64,000 bases of DNA from Macquaria australasica. Lineage: Eukaryota > Chordata > Actinopteri > Centrarchiformes > Percichthyidae. A model generated the notes under the pieces. It was not told the origin of the DNA and ran no database searches. It saw only the letters and a program-made list of their open reading frames with translations. The translations under genes were made by a program, and so were the position numbers. The number at the start of each line of letters is the position of its first letter. Position 1 is the stretch's first letter. Below are positions 35,064-47,056 of the stretch, one piece after another. Location of the stretch: contig SEMN01000275.1 of NCBI GenBank assembly GCA_005408345.1, positions 558,001 through 622,000 of the forward strand. Direction: 5' to 3'.

Positions 35064-35900
35064 ATTATGCAAGTGTTGTCACAGGTCAGGGTTGATGGCG
35101 CTCGGACACATCTTCACACGACTTACTTTGCCACCGTCAGCATCAGCAGTCTTTAGTCCAACATCCAAACCTCCTCCCAGTGCTGCACCACAACTCCCAG
35201 CTGAGCCTGAAGGCTCTTCTAGCTGCAGCACTGATTGTGAACAGCTTTTATGGCACCCTGACGTTGTCCCCCCTCAGCTCTTACCCAGGGTTGTTTCTCT
35301 CAGACCTGTAAACCCTGCTGAATCAAACCAGGACAGACTGTGGGGATTTATTTGCTTTGATCTCTATCAATTATTCTTAATCGGGTTTTGGATTCATATT
35401 GGAGAGTTGAAGGGCTTATGAATGTTTCAAGGGTGGGATCTTTTTATTGACATATTTAAGGAACAATGTAAAAATATATAAATGATTGACACATAATGTG
35501 TCTGATTTTGTTTTCTGTTTACACACAAACACTTAGCCACTGTCTTTGAAGAACTGCTTCTAAGGCTGTTTTTACATTGTACTACCACCAGGGGACAGCA
35601 GAGTCCAGACAGTTCACAGTCCTCTGGTAAAGGGCTGCCAGTAAAGATAACTAATAGATGTCAAAACATCTATTAGTCTCAGCACATTGGATTTTTGAGT
35701 TCAAACCTGCAGCTACAAGTTTTCACTTTGACTGGGTTGCCCAATATTTCAGCACAAAGTTACAACATCTCCAACAAATATCAAAAATCATTTGATATTA
35801 TTACAAGAAAACACATGGGAAAATGAGTGAAGTTCCTATAAGGCAGGGAGTTTGTGTAAATGAAATAAAAATTTTATTTTTACTGGAGTGAAAGCTGGAT
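35064..35900 (+). other. PREB 3' untranslated region with polyadenylation signal
   Basis: It follows the PREB stop codon at 35061-35063. An AATAAA hexamer at 35874-35879 in a T-rich context is the first convincing polyadenylation signal. Open frames here lack homology. Confidence 0.55.
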
Positions 35901-36177
35901 ATTTCCTTCTTTTATGTCACCTTTAATTTTGTTCAAACATCCTGACTGCAAATACGTTGCCCAGCAGATGTGACAGATTTTTTTTAAATGATGCCCATAT
36001 TATTGTAACTAACTTGGTGAAATTATAGAAGAAATAAAATATTAATAAGAAAGGTAGCTTTTGGTCTCTATGCTTCATGATCCTGACAGAGTCTGGTATA
36101 AACCTGCAATAACTGATTTTGTTTTGGCCATTTGGGGGCAGCGGAAACAAGCTGTGAACACAACACAGGACTCCTGG

Positions 36178-37785
36178 ATAAGATAAGATAAACTTTATTG
36201 ATCCCACAGTGGGGAAAGTTCACCGTTACAGCAGCTCAAAAAAGAGATAAAACAACAATTCAGGAAAGAAAGAAGAAATTAAATAAAAAACATTATATAC
36301 ACAATACAATAAATATAAGAAACATAAATAAAAATACAAAGACCCTAAAGTGCATGATTAGTCATCAGTCATACTGTAATGTGAGTGGTGGTTACAGTGA
36401 CGCAGCAGATTGTAATGCAGCATTATACAGTCTGATTGTGGTGGGAATGAAGGACCTGCGGAAGCGCTCCTTCTTACACTTCGAGTGTAGGAGTCTGTCA
36501 CTGAAGGAGCTGCTTAAGGCCCCCACAGTCTGATGCAGAGGGTGGGAGGTGTTGTCCATGATGGCGGACAGTTTTGCCAGAACCATCCTCTCCCCCACCA
36601 CCTCGATGGAGTCCAGGGGGCAGCCACAGACTGAGCTAGATCTTTTTATCAGTCTATTGAGTCTGTTCTTGTCCCGCTCAGAACACCCCCCTCCCCAACA
36701 CACTACTGCATAAGATACCACAGATGCCACCACAGTCTCATAAAAAGTTCTCAGCAGTTGCCTGCTCACACCGAAGGTTCCTAGCCTCCTCAGCAGGTAT
36801 AAACGACACTGACCCTTCTTATAAAGAAAGTCGGTGTTATCTGTCCAGTCCAGTTTATTATTTAGGTGAACACCCAGGTACCTGTATGTCCTCACTCTCT
36901 CGATGTCAAGTCCCTGGATGTTTACCGGTGCAGTGGAGGAGGATTTTCTGTGGAAGTCGACCACTATCTCCTTTGTCTTGCTGGCATTTACTAGAAGGTG
37001 ATTCTGCCCACACCAGTCGACAAAGTCCGTGATGACCTTCCTGTACTCACAGTCGTTCCCCTCTGACACACATCCCACAATGGCAGTGTCATCGGAGAAC
37101 TTCTGGTGGTGACAACTGTCCGTGGAGTACCTGAAGTCTGATGTGTACAGGGTGAAGAGGAAAGGTGAGAGTACTGTGCCCTGAGGGGCCCCTGTGCTGC
37201 AGAACACCACATCAGACACACAGTACTGCAGCCTCACATACTGGGGTCTGTGAGTGAGGTAGTCAATGACCCATGCAGCCAGATGGTCACTGACCCCCGC
37301 TCTCTCCAGCTTCATCCCGAGCAGTGAAGGTTGAATCGTGTTAAAAGCACTGGAGAAATCGAAAAAAGTGATCCTCACAGTGTTTCCAGTGCCCTCCAGG
37401 TGAGACAGGGATCTCTGCAGCAAGTAGATGACAGCATCATCCACCCCAATGCCAGGCTGGTATGCAAACTGCAGGGGATCCATGTTTGGGCTCACCAGGG
37501 GGCGGAGATGGTTTAGGATGATTCTCTCAAGTGCCTTCATCAGGTGAGAGGTTAAGGCCACGGGTCTGAAGTGGTTGGGCTCCTTGTCGCACAAAGTCTT
37601 GGGAACTGGGACCACACAAGAAGTCTTCCACCTGACAGGAAGTAGGCCCAGTATCAAATCTGTTGAAAAACAGATTTAGCTTGTTAGCCCAGTCTCTGTC
37701 TCCAGGTTCAGGGTCCCTCCTCCTGCCTTTGCCCTGCCCTGATATAGTTTGGAGTCCGCTCCAAACCTCCCTCGGGAAAATGTAT
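36178..37785 (-). mobile_element. Rex1/CR1-like LINE, 5'-truncated, with 421-codon open RT frame
   Basis: The minus-strand frame 36392-37657 is open for 421 codons. It contains VVPVPKTLCDKEPNHFRPVA, DPLQFAYQPGIGVDDAV, FFDFSSAFNTIQPSLL, STGAPQGTVLSPFLFTLYT, the catalytic-box variant FSDDTAIVG (FADD in relatives), YRYLGVHLNNKLDW and a C-terminal RFRRSFIPTTIRLYNAAL domain. Upstream, 37658-37785 reads PREVWSGLQTISG and ends there. The 3' end is taagataaactttattgatcccacagtgggg (36183-36213), the familiar tail of this group. The endonuclease is missing. It is the best-preserved LINE frame here, though it lacks ORF1 and endonuclease. Confidence 0.9.
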
Positions 37786-38242
37786 TAAAGCAAAGGTCCG
37801 GAACATCATAATGTCTAACTTGAGTTAGTGTGATATATGGTGATGTAGCCTTGTAGATGTATCAACGTCTGCATGTAATCAATAACTAATTCAGTATTAT
37901 TCAAAAACATTGACAATATTGTCACTTAATATTTAATTAAACAGATACATAATACTGTAGATAGGTATAATGTTCTTGTATTATTAAGTAAAAGAAGGGC
38001 TGCATTTAGAAATACGAGAAAATAAATAAAATAGCTTTTGAATAACTTAAAATAAAGTTCATAACTTGAGAAAAATAAAGTTTAGCAGCAGCTTTTCCCT
38101 TTTAATTTAACTGTCTAACATCTTGACTGAACAGTCTCAACCAACTTTACAATATATAAATCTCAGCAAATCTTAACAATTGAACACTTTTACAGTTTCT
38201 CTTTCTTTCTCTCTTATATCCCACTCCCCTACTTTCTGTTGA

Positions 38243-40103
38243 TTAGTGAGAGAATTGAGCTGTAGCTTGTCCTGCCAGGATTTTAAATCTAGGCCTGGAT
38301 GGTGTCAGGGCCATTCTCATGCACATGTGGAGGTGCTCAATGGTGAGCCTGGAACGATATTTAGTCTTAATTATGTTCATTGTGGAGAATGCTGCCTCGC
38401 AGCTGTATGTGGAGCAAAACATGGTCAATATGTACAGGGCTACTTTCCTCAGACCTAGGAAAGCTGTCTCTGAGACTATTTGGAGCCAGAAAGTGGCAGG
38501 GTCACTTCCTCTGAACTGCTCTTTCAGGGCCACATCTGCTTGGAGATCAACCAGTTCCATCTGAAGAGCCCCAGCATTTGCCCACTTGAAGTACTGTGTG
38601 ACTTCTTTTGAGAACCCCCTGACATCTGTGATGAGGAATGGGTTCTGAATTAACAGGGTGAGCTGCTGTCCAAAGCTGAAGCTGTCAAAATGTTTGCTGA
38701 AGTTTACAATCAGCTTATCAACAAAGTCAACAAAAGAAGACACATCTCTCTGTCCCTGAACCTGTTCCTGCAGTGCTGGGAAGTGAACACATTCTCCCTG
38801 CAGGTCTTCCTTGAACACCTCAAGTTTCATCCGAAAGGAGCGGACAGCTGTTAACAGTTCACAAATTGAATTGTCTTTGCCCTGTAGCTTCAAATTGAGT
38901 TCATTCAGATGTGAGGTGATATCAACCAAAAAGGCCACATTATCCATCTTTTCTTCATATTTTAAAAAGAGAGAAAACTGTGTTGTTTCTGACTTTTCAG
39001 CTCTACCAGGAAAGCTGCTACCTCCCTTCTGACCAAAACCACTCTAACACTCTGCTTTTGCTGAGCCATCTCACATTGTTGTGCAGCAAAAGATCATCAG
39101 CATTTGCTTCAACTTCTCTGAGGAATTCCCTGAGCATGCGATGCTGATAGGAAGAGGATGCCCTGAGAAAGTGATCATTTTCATCATTACGTTCATCACC
39201 TCAGCATGCTCATCTGACAGGGTGGAGCATAGGACAGATTGGTGAATTATGCAATGGTAAGCTATGAGCTCAGGATTGTCTTCTTTCAGTCTTGCCACAG
39301 CTCCTTTATCTCTCCCTATTATGGCAGGGGCTCCATCTGTGGTTATTGAAACCACTTGTTTTGGCTCTATTCCCCTTTGTTAACATCTCTTTTGGCCAGG
39401 TAGATGTCCTCTCCTCTTGTACTGGTCTGAAGGGGAGTAATACCTAACAAGTCTTCACAAAAAACTTTCTTGTCTTTGTTGAAGAAGCTTACATAAACTA
39501 ACAACTGAGCATTGTCAGACACATCAGTGGAGTCATCTCCAGCCAAGCCCACACATGGTGCTTTATGAATGGCTTCATCCAGCTGGGCTAGTACATCCTG
39601 GGTTAATATGTCACTTTTCTTTGTGGGTGATGATGCTGACATGGGTATTTGCTTTATTTTATTACAAAGCTCTTCTTTTTGTTTTCCCTCAAATAAGGTT
39701 TCTGCCACTGCACTCATGCACTCCTTGACAATCCCCCCATCAGTAAATGGTTTTTTGTGTTGACCCAAAATCCAAGCAATTCTGAGGGAACATTCATGAG
39801 CACGTTGTTGGGCAGTGAATGAATGGGTCAAGATTCTGGTGGATTGATCATACTGGGCTCTGAGACTGCTTATTTTCTGCAACCTCAGTTCAGACCTCAG
39901 TGGGTATGCTTGGTCAAAATCTTTGTGTTTTGTCTCACAGTGGCGTTTCACATTACCACTTTTAATGAGCGCCATGGTCTCTGAGCATATCAGACACAGT
40001 GGTTTTGTGCTCCCACAGGGAAGAATGAACATGAACGAGTCTGGGTGGACAGACTGAAAGCTCTATTTTCGCTATCCACTTTTCTTTTCTTACACCGCGC
40101 CAT
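38243..40103 (-). pseudogene. hAT-superfamily (Charlie/ZBED-like) transposase remnant with BED-type zinc finger
   Basis: A start at 40103 gives MARCKKRKVDSENRAF, followed by a frameshift near 40060. The finger then reads CLICSETMALIKSGNVKRHC-ETKH (Cys-X2-Cys ... His-X4-His). The first acidic motif lies in AGDDSTDVSDNAQ (near 39550), the second in SITTDGAPAIIG (near 39345). The C-terminal dimerisation block contains CEAAFSTMNIIKTKYRSRLT (near 38380), stopping at 38243. Frames are broken at about 39367 and 38950-39070. Domesticated relatives are ZBED5- and GTF2IRD2-like genes, but the breaks argue for a dead transposon copy. A probable right terminus, reading ggaggtcactaactggcggacc on the minus strand, lies near 40500. 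The matching left end was not found. Confidence 0.85.
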
Positions 40104-40761
40104 TTGTGGATGTTTGTCTCTCCCTTTCTCCGGCTCACTCGTCTCTTCGTCTTCTCTCTCTGTATCGCTTTCTTTATTTTTCTTTCTCTTTCTATCTTCC
40201 TTTCGTCTGTCCCTCGCCTCTCACCTGTTTGTGTATGCTGAGCGGCAAATTTTAGCGCCTGGAATGCAGAGACTTCATTGGCTGAGTAGCGTCACGTGGG
40301 ATGGTTTAACTCGAATGCAATTGGTCTGTGCGTTTCCTGATCTGCTCAACCAATGCCGTAAACACTAGAAAAGCTGCGCCGGTTAAAATAGAAGCGTCCC
40401 GTCAAATTTAAAATCCCGTTATAATTTAATGGTAATAGGTCCGGGTCCGTATAGGATGGCGTCCGGACCCGGACCGCGGTCCGCCAGTTAGTGACCTCCG
40501 CCAATATCTATTTTTCCACCAGCCAAGGATGACAGGCTGAGGGGGTGGCCTGGCAGTTATTCACAGAAATATTTTTAGTTGCTCCCCAGTCTCTCTGGGC
40601 TGTTTCACCACTTTTGAGTTGCTTGGTTTTATTTTAAAGAACATATTACCCATTCTATGTGTTTTAATCTATAGGCCCCCTAAACCTACTTCTGGTTTTA
40701 TTCAGGAATTCTCTGACCTTTTATCAGTCATTATGATACAATATGACAGCGTTCTTATTCT

Positions 40762-41991
40762 TGGCATTAAAGACACTGCACTAAGCTGGTTTAAATCCTA
40801 TTTATCAGATCGATATCAGTTTGTACACTTTAATGATGATTCTATGCACGCCAAAGTTAGTCACGGAGTTCCACAAGGTTCTGTGCTTGGACCAATTCTA
40901 TTTACCTTATATATGCTTCCTTTAGGCAACATTATTAGGAAGCACTCCATAAATTTTCATTGTTATGCAGATGATACCCAATTATACTTATCGATCAAGC
41001 CAGATGAAACCAATCAATTAGCTAAACTTCAAGCATGCCTTAAGGACATAAAAACCTGGATGACCTGCAATTTTCTGATGTTAAACTCAGACAAAACCGA
41101 AGTTATTGTACTTGGCCCCGAACACCTTCGAAACACATTATCTAAAGATATAATTTCTCTAGATGGCATTGCCCTGGCCTCCAGTGACACCGTAAGGAAT
41201 CTTGGAGTTATCTTTGATCAGGATATGTCCTTTAACTCCCACATAAAACAAACTTCAAGAACTGCCTTTTTTCACTTACGTAACATTGCAAAAATCAGGC
41301 ACATCCTATCTCAAAAAGATGCAGAAAAACTAGTCCATGCATTTGTTACATCTAGGCTGGATTATTGTAACTCTCTATTAACAGGCTGCCCCAATAAGTC
41401 CCTTAAGACTCTCCAGCTGATTCAGAATGCTGCGGCACGTTTACTGACAAGAACCAGAAAAAGAGATCATATTTCGCCAATATTAGCTTCTCTACACTGG
41501 CTCCCTGTAAAATCCAGAATAGAATTTAAAATCCTTCTCCTCACAAAGATCCAGAATCAAAGCCCTAAATGGTCAGGCACCATCATATCTTAAAGAGCTC
41601 ATAGTACCCTATTACCCCACTAGAGCACTGCACTCCCAGAATGCAGGGTTCCTTGTGGTTCCTAGAGTATCTAAAAGTAGAATGGGAGCCAGAGCCTTCA
41701 GCTATCAAGCTCCTCTCCTGTGGAACCAGATCCCAGTTTGTGTGCGGGAGGCGGACAACCTCCTCACATTTAAGAGTAGGCTTAAGACTTTCCTCTTTGA
41801 TAAAGCTTATAGTAGGGCTGACTCAGGTGACCCCTGAGCCACCCCTTAGTTATGCTGATATAGGCCTAGACTGCCGGGGGACTTCCTATGATGCACTGAG
41901 CTCCTTTCTCCTCCTCTTCCTCTCCATCTGTACGCCCTCATATCCCATCAATGCTTGTTATTAATTCAACTTCTTCCCGTAGTTGTGTGCT

Positions 41992-42023
<32 letters not shown>

Positions 42024-42815
42024 CCCTTCTGTTGCTTTCTGCAGGTATTTCTGCCTCCGGAGCTGTAGAGTCTGGATCTATGGTTGCAGCCACCTGCTGC
42101 CCCCGTGCTCCTGCTCTGCGCCCGCTGCTGCTATTACTGTTCCATCCATCCATTTTCTATACCACTTATCCTCTTAGAGGGTCGCGGGGGGCTGGAGCCA
42201 ATCCCAGCTGACATTGGGCGAGAGGCGGGGTACACCCAGGACTGGTCGCCAGTCAATCGCAGGGCTGACACAGAGAGACAGACAACCATTCACACCTACG
42301 GACAATTTAGAATCACCAATTAACCTAACTTGCATGTCTTTGGATGGTGGGAACCCTCTTGCTGTGAGGCGACAGTGCTAACCACTGCACCACCGTGCCG
42401 CCTGCTATTACTGTTGTTGCTCTTATTATTAGTATTGCTATTATAATGTTGCTCCTGTTGGTGTTAACATCAATGCCATTACCACAGCTATTGCTTTACA
42501 TCCCTAGGTGGAACTGTATTGTGCTGCTGTTTTTTCTCTTTCCTCCTGCTCTCGCTCCCGCTCCCCCCCCCTTCAACCCAACTGGTCGAGGCAGATGACC
42601 GCCCACCTAGAGCCTGGTTCTGCTCGAGGTTTCTACCTGTTAAAAGGGAGTTTTTCCTTGCCACTGTCGCACAGTGCTTGCTCATCGTGGGAACTGTTGG
42701 GTCTCTGTAAATATAAAGAGTCGGTCTAGACCTGCTCTACTCGAAAAAGTGCCCTGAGATAACTTTGTTATGATATGGCGCTATATAAATAAAACTGAAT
42801 TGAATTGAATTGAAT
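40762..42815 (+). mobile_element. L2/CR1-group LINE, copy C (5'-truncated), inserted in LINE E
   Basis: It begins in the RT at the segment encoding DTALSWFKSYLSDRYQFVH and runs through GVPQGSVLGPILFTLYM, YADDTQLYL, LNSDKTEVIVLG and LASLHWLPVKSRIEFKILL. The open frame ends at 41593 after an insertion near 41545. A C-terminal block (41655-41837) and the 3' region follow, ending in the (tgaat)n tail at about 42815. The left junction cuts the LINE E endonuclease at its GDFN motif; the right junction restores it exactly. Orientation is opposite to copies A and B. Confidence 0.92.
42142..42401 (-). mobile_element. tRNA-derived SINE, internally deleted, inside L2 copy C
   Basis: Same family as 17631-17983 in reverse orientation: a tccatccatccattttctataccactta tail, body gactggtcgccagtcaatcgcagggc, and a tRNA-like head at the high end (tgctaaccactgcaccaccgtgcc). 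It is flanked by the 14-bp duplication ctgctattactgtt (42128-42141 and 42402-42415). About 95 bases are missing, so gggttc is joined directly to ccaccatccaaag and the box B region is lost. Confidence 0.9.
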
Positions 42816-44702
42816 TGGTGATTTTAATATCCACGTCTGTTGTCCTTCATCCTCGCTTGCGTTCGATTTTATTCAACTTTTAGATTCGTTTAATTTGACA
42901 CAATTTGTAAAGCTCCCTAGCCATTACAAGGTCACACACTTGACCTTGTACTCTCTCATGGTGTCTGTGTGGATTATATGAACTTGGTAGACTTTGTGGT
43001 CTCTGACCAGAACGCAGTGCTGTTTCAGGTTCCACTCCTCTCTGCTGACTGCAAACCCACCACTATGATTCGCTCCCGCCCCCTAAATTCACTCTCTGTC
43101 CCCCATTTCTGTCAAGTCTTCACTGCCTCACACGTTTTTTAATAATGGCTTCACTGTAGATGATCTTGTCAGTGTTTTTAACAGCTCATGCAGTACTACT
43201 TTAGATTCTATAGCTCCAATTAGATATAAAAAGCTGAAGCCTTCTTCTCTGCCGTGGTTGAATGACGAATTAAGGATTCTAAAGAGGTACTGCAGGAAAG
43301 CTGAGAGGAAATGGAAAAAGGATAAACTCAGTGTCTCCCTTGCTTCACTAAAAAACCTAATGTTCACTTATCAAAGTTTGATCAAAGCAGCGAGGAGCAC
43401 TTATTTTGCAGATCTGATTGCTAAACAGGACCACAATCCCAGAATCCTTTTTAACACTGTTAACTCTGTGATTGGCTCCCCATTTAACCAACCACTTGAA
43501 CCTTCTCCGGAGAGATGTGAAGAATTTCTGAACTATTTTTGTAGCAAAATAGTGGAGATTCGGCAGAATTTTGACAATGATTACAGAGAGCCTGATGGTG
43601 ACTCACCAATTGCCACCTTAATTCACTTCAATGAAATCTCCCTGTCAACCCTGGAACACACTGTTGCGTGGTCAAAATCTTCCTCCTGCCCTTCTGACTG
43701 CATTCCCACTTGGTTTTTAAAAGCTGTACTTCAGACAGTTGGCCCAAACATTTTAGCTATTATAAACTGTTCGATGTCTTCAGGCATTTTTTCCTATTTT
43801 AAACATGCCTCTGTTTATCCCCTCTTAAAGAAGCCCTCCCTAGATCCTTCAGTTTTAAGTAATTTTCAGCCCATCTCCAAACTGCCTTTTTTTATCAAAG
43901 ATTTTAGAAAAATTTGTCTCTGCTCAACTAATTTCTTTTATGAACAACAATGCATTTTTTGATTGTCTATTCTGGGTTCCCTCCTATTCAGCATTTTTAT
44001 GCTACCCCTGGGGCAAATCATGCGTAGACACAGCATTGATTTCCATTGCTACGCGGATGACACCCAATTGTATGTCCCTTTAAAGACTGGTAACACTAAT
44101 GTTACTTGTATCCTGTCCTGCCTTGCTGAAATAAAAAATTGGATGTCCAAAAATTTCCTGCAGCTAAATGACTCAAAATCAGAGGTGATTATAATGACCC
44201 CATCTGGCCATAGCGCAAGCAACGTAAACTATATGTCATCTAGTCTGGGTGACACATTAAACCAATTCTTGCAGCCCTCCATTGGTTGCCTGTGAGTTTC
44301 AGAATGATTTTAATATTTTATTGCTGGTGTTTAAAGCCTTGAACGGTCAGGTTCCTGCCTATATTTGTGACCTACTAATTCCCTATGAGCCTGATCACTG
44401 CCTGAGATCTTCCAGCAGGGCCCTACTTACAGTTCCAAAATCTCGGCTTGTCACTAAAGGTGACCGTGCCTTTGTCGTCTGGGCCCCTAAATTGTGGAAC
44501 TCCCTGCCGGAAGATCTCATGCAGGCAAAACTGACATCCTCTTTTAAATCGCTTCTTAAAACTCACTTTTATTGTAGGGCTTTCTCTTGATGATGGCGTT
44601 TTAAATGTGTAAATTATTTTATCGTGTTTACCCTATGTGATTCCTGTATTATTTTACTACATCATTTTAATGCATTATTTTATTGTTGTCCTTTATTATT
44701 TT

Positions 44703-45172
44703 TGTTATGTCCCGCAATGTTTGTGAAGTTAATTCATTAAGTTAGTTATCTTGTGTTCATGTTGTCTCGTCATTTCCTGTTTTATTTTGATAATCAGGTA
44801 TCCCTCTTGTTTCAGGTGTTTTGACTTCCTGCCCCGGTGTGTTTCCCACCAGTCTGATTGTCTTTCCCCACCCTGATGTTTCCACCTGTTCCCCATTACC
44901 TTGTGTATTTATAGTCCTTGTCCCCCTTTGTCCTGTGCCAGTTCGTCTTGTCTATCTGTCAGAGAACCAGTGATCAATCTAGAATCTTGTTTTGTGCCCA
45001 TGTTCGGTCAAGTTCTTGTTTTGTTCTTCAAGCCTTGAGTGCCTTTTTCTTGTTGGATTTTCTATCTGGTCAAGTTTTTGGATTTTTCTTTCATCAGTAA
45101 AGACTCTTTTGATTTTGATACTCTTGTCCTGAGTCGTGCATTTGGATCCTGCTCTTGTGATCAGTCATAACA
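44703..45172 (+). mobile_element. solo LTR of a Gypsy-like retrotransposon, inside LINE E
   Basis: The 470-bp unit starts with TGTTATG and ends with CATAACA, inverted copies of each other. It separates the LINE E 3' region (ttttactacatc / gttttactgtattattttactgg). Inside are a tatttatagtccttgtcccc TATA-like stretch (about 44908) and a tcagtaaagactc polyadenylation-like stretch (about 45094), as in a promoter-to-polyA LTR layout. Neither pol frames nor a second LTR are nearby. A clean 4-5 bp target duplication was not identified; both flanks are T-rich. Confidence 0.7.
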
Positions 45173-45290
45173 GTTTTACTGTATTATTTTACTGGATTGA
45201 CTGTACTGTTTTATTTGCTCTTATTGTAAAGCACTTTGTAACTTTGCTTTTGAAAAGTGCTATATAAATAAAGTTATTATATACCATCAT

Positions 45291-47050
45291 CAGTTGCCAT
45301 GGCAAACTTGATAGCAGACGGTTGCTAATTTACACATCCAGCAGTTATGGCACAGATAGATAGATAACAAATATGCATGCCTTTGCCCATCATATTTTTC
45401 AAGAGCATCTAAAAATCAAAAACAAAACAAACCCTTCCTGCCAACTTCCCCCACTTTCTTCCTACTTAGAAAAGTAGTAGTAATAGTAGTAAGTAGTCTG
45501 TTTACACCTACACATACACTGAAATAATATATATTTTTTGAAAGGATAGCAGTTTATTCCAAAATTCTTGTATTTTATTATATTAATATTTATGTAGTTT
45601 AAGAGAAGTTGCACAAGTCTGTCTTCCACTTGTAATGAAGCCTCTCTCCCTACTGTGCTAAACCTGTACTTTGCCTCTCTAAACCTGGCCCTGTCCCCAC
45701 TCCTGAATGCTTCTTCTTTTTTTCAACTGTAGCTGTCGGAGTTTAGCTGTGAACCATTGTTATAACTCACTCTGGTGCGTGACAGTACACAGCAGTCCTC
45801 AAAGAAGCTGATGTATGACGTCTCAGCCTGTGTGATCTCATCCCACACTCTACCTGAAGATCCTCCACAGCTTCACTGCTCCACTTCTTTGATGTCCTCA
45901 CAACAGTTTCATAGAGCTTTCATTTCTGCCTGTATGCAGCATTCAGGTGGACCATGACATGGTCAGAGTGTCCCAGTGCAGGGAAGGTGTGATCGCACTG
46001 CTGATTGTTGTGTAACAGTGATTCAATTATTCTCCTCTCTGGTCGGGGATTTAATAAACTGTATTTGGGGAGTTCCTGGCTTAGAGAATGCCTTTCAACA
46101 GCCCACAAGGAGGAGGCTGAAACTGCTGCTGTAAATTAGAGGTTGGTAATGGCAGTTTGGTCAATAAGTTACATTTTGGCATGCCACATTCTGTTAGCTG
46201 ACTAACCAAGGAACTGGTAAACATCATCCAGATCTCTGAAGACAGACACACTCAGTAGTCAACATGTATTGTGGCTGCACTGCATTCTGTTATAATGACA
46301 TTTGATTGGTCTCTAACTGAAACCCTCTATCTATCCCAGTCTCCCCTGTGAACTTTGATGATGAATATTACTGTCTGGAACAGTGTGGACCACCATGTAC
46401 AAGTGTGAGGTATGAGTATGAAGATTTCTAATTCTAACCAAAGACCACCTGTGATTGCACTGACGCTTTACACTGATTGGCCTTTTAAGATGATTTCCTG
46501 ACAATATGTACAACTGATTTTTGTATTGGTGGTTATTTGCCTTATGAAGTTCAGTTTACAGAGACATGTTGGTTTTGTTTATTGTACCAAGTGAATCAGC
46601 TCCTGAAGATATGAGTGCAATGAGAACCAGCAGGGCTAAAGGACTGGGACAGAAACCCCTGACTCTGATGACGCTTTGGCTCTGCATAAACTGCATTTTA
46701 ATTATCTCTGATCAGAACCAACTGGGCAATATGTCTCCAAAAGTCCTGAGTAATGTAGTCTTAAACAAGTTAAGTTGTGTGGCTGCTTTAAAGTAAACAC
46801 ATGCAGGAATGCAGGAATAATAACTGTTATACTTTTTATTTATTATTATATATTTATTTTCCAACAGGTGGCACCACGTGTCTGCTGAATGTGCTACAGA
46901 GAGTAGTGGAGTTGTGATCTCTGTGTGTTGATTTAACCTACTTTTGGTTCAGCTGCATGGACTGCTTCTGAGCTATTGGATGGTCTTCAGGGACCACTTT
47001 AGGGTCCACATGTCAAAGTGTCCATGGGCAAGACACTGAACCCCGAGTTG
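45291..47050. other. no recognised gene; possible LINE remnant at 45740-46110
   Basis: Sequence around 45940-46110 (gaccatgacatggtcagagtgtcccag, gtgtaacagtgattcaattattctcctctctggtcgg) resembles, by recall, a conserved segment of a fish LINE on the minus strand, but no frame is open. The rest shows nothing recognisable. The stretch 47020-47055 (gggcaagacactgaaccccgagttgctcc) is a SINE-tail fragment. Confidence 0.4.
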
Positions 47051-47056
47051 CTCCTG

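Larger units (their letters stand above)
40500..45290 (+). mobile_element. second L2-group LINE (family E), interrupted by an L2 copy and a solo LTR
   Basis: The endonuclease part reads ILCVLIYRPPKPTSGFIQEF...YDSVLILG up to about 40761. After the inserted copy C it resumes at about 42816 with GDFNIHVC. From 43258 a frame of 234 codons covers the linker and first RT motifs (PRILFNTVNSVIG, YPLLKKPSLDPSVLSNFQPIS). Two internal deletions remove RT core and connection segments (near 43960 and 44265). MLPLGQIMRRHSIDFHCYAD with the catalytic YADDTQLY (near 44050) and a C-terminal VFKALNGQVPAYICDLLIPY block remain. The 3' end is gtaaagcactttgtaactttgc...gctatataaataaagttatt (45226-45280). Clearly inactive. 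Confidence 0.85.

Noticed and set aside
35002..35421. 139-codon ORF overlapping the end of PREB
   Set aside because: It is an alternative frame over exon 9 and the 3' UTR; the correct frame ends in the membrane helix and LFPGFI.
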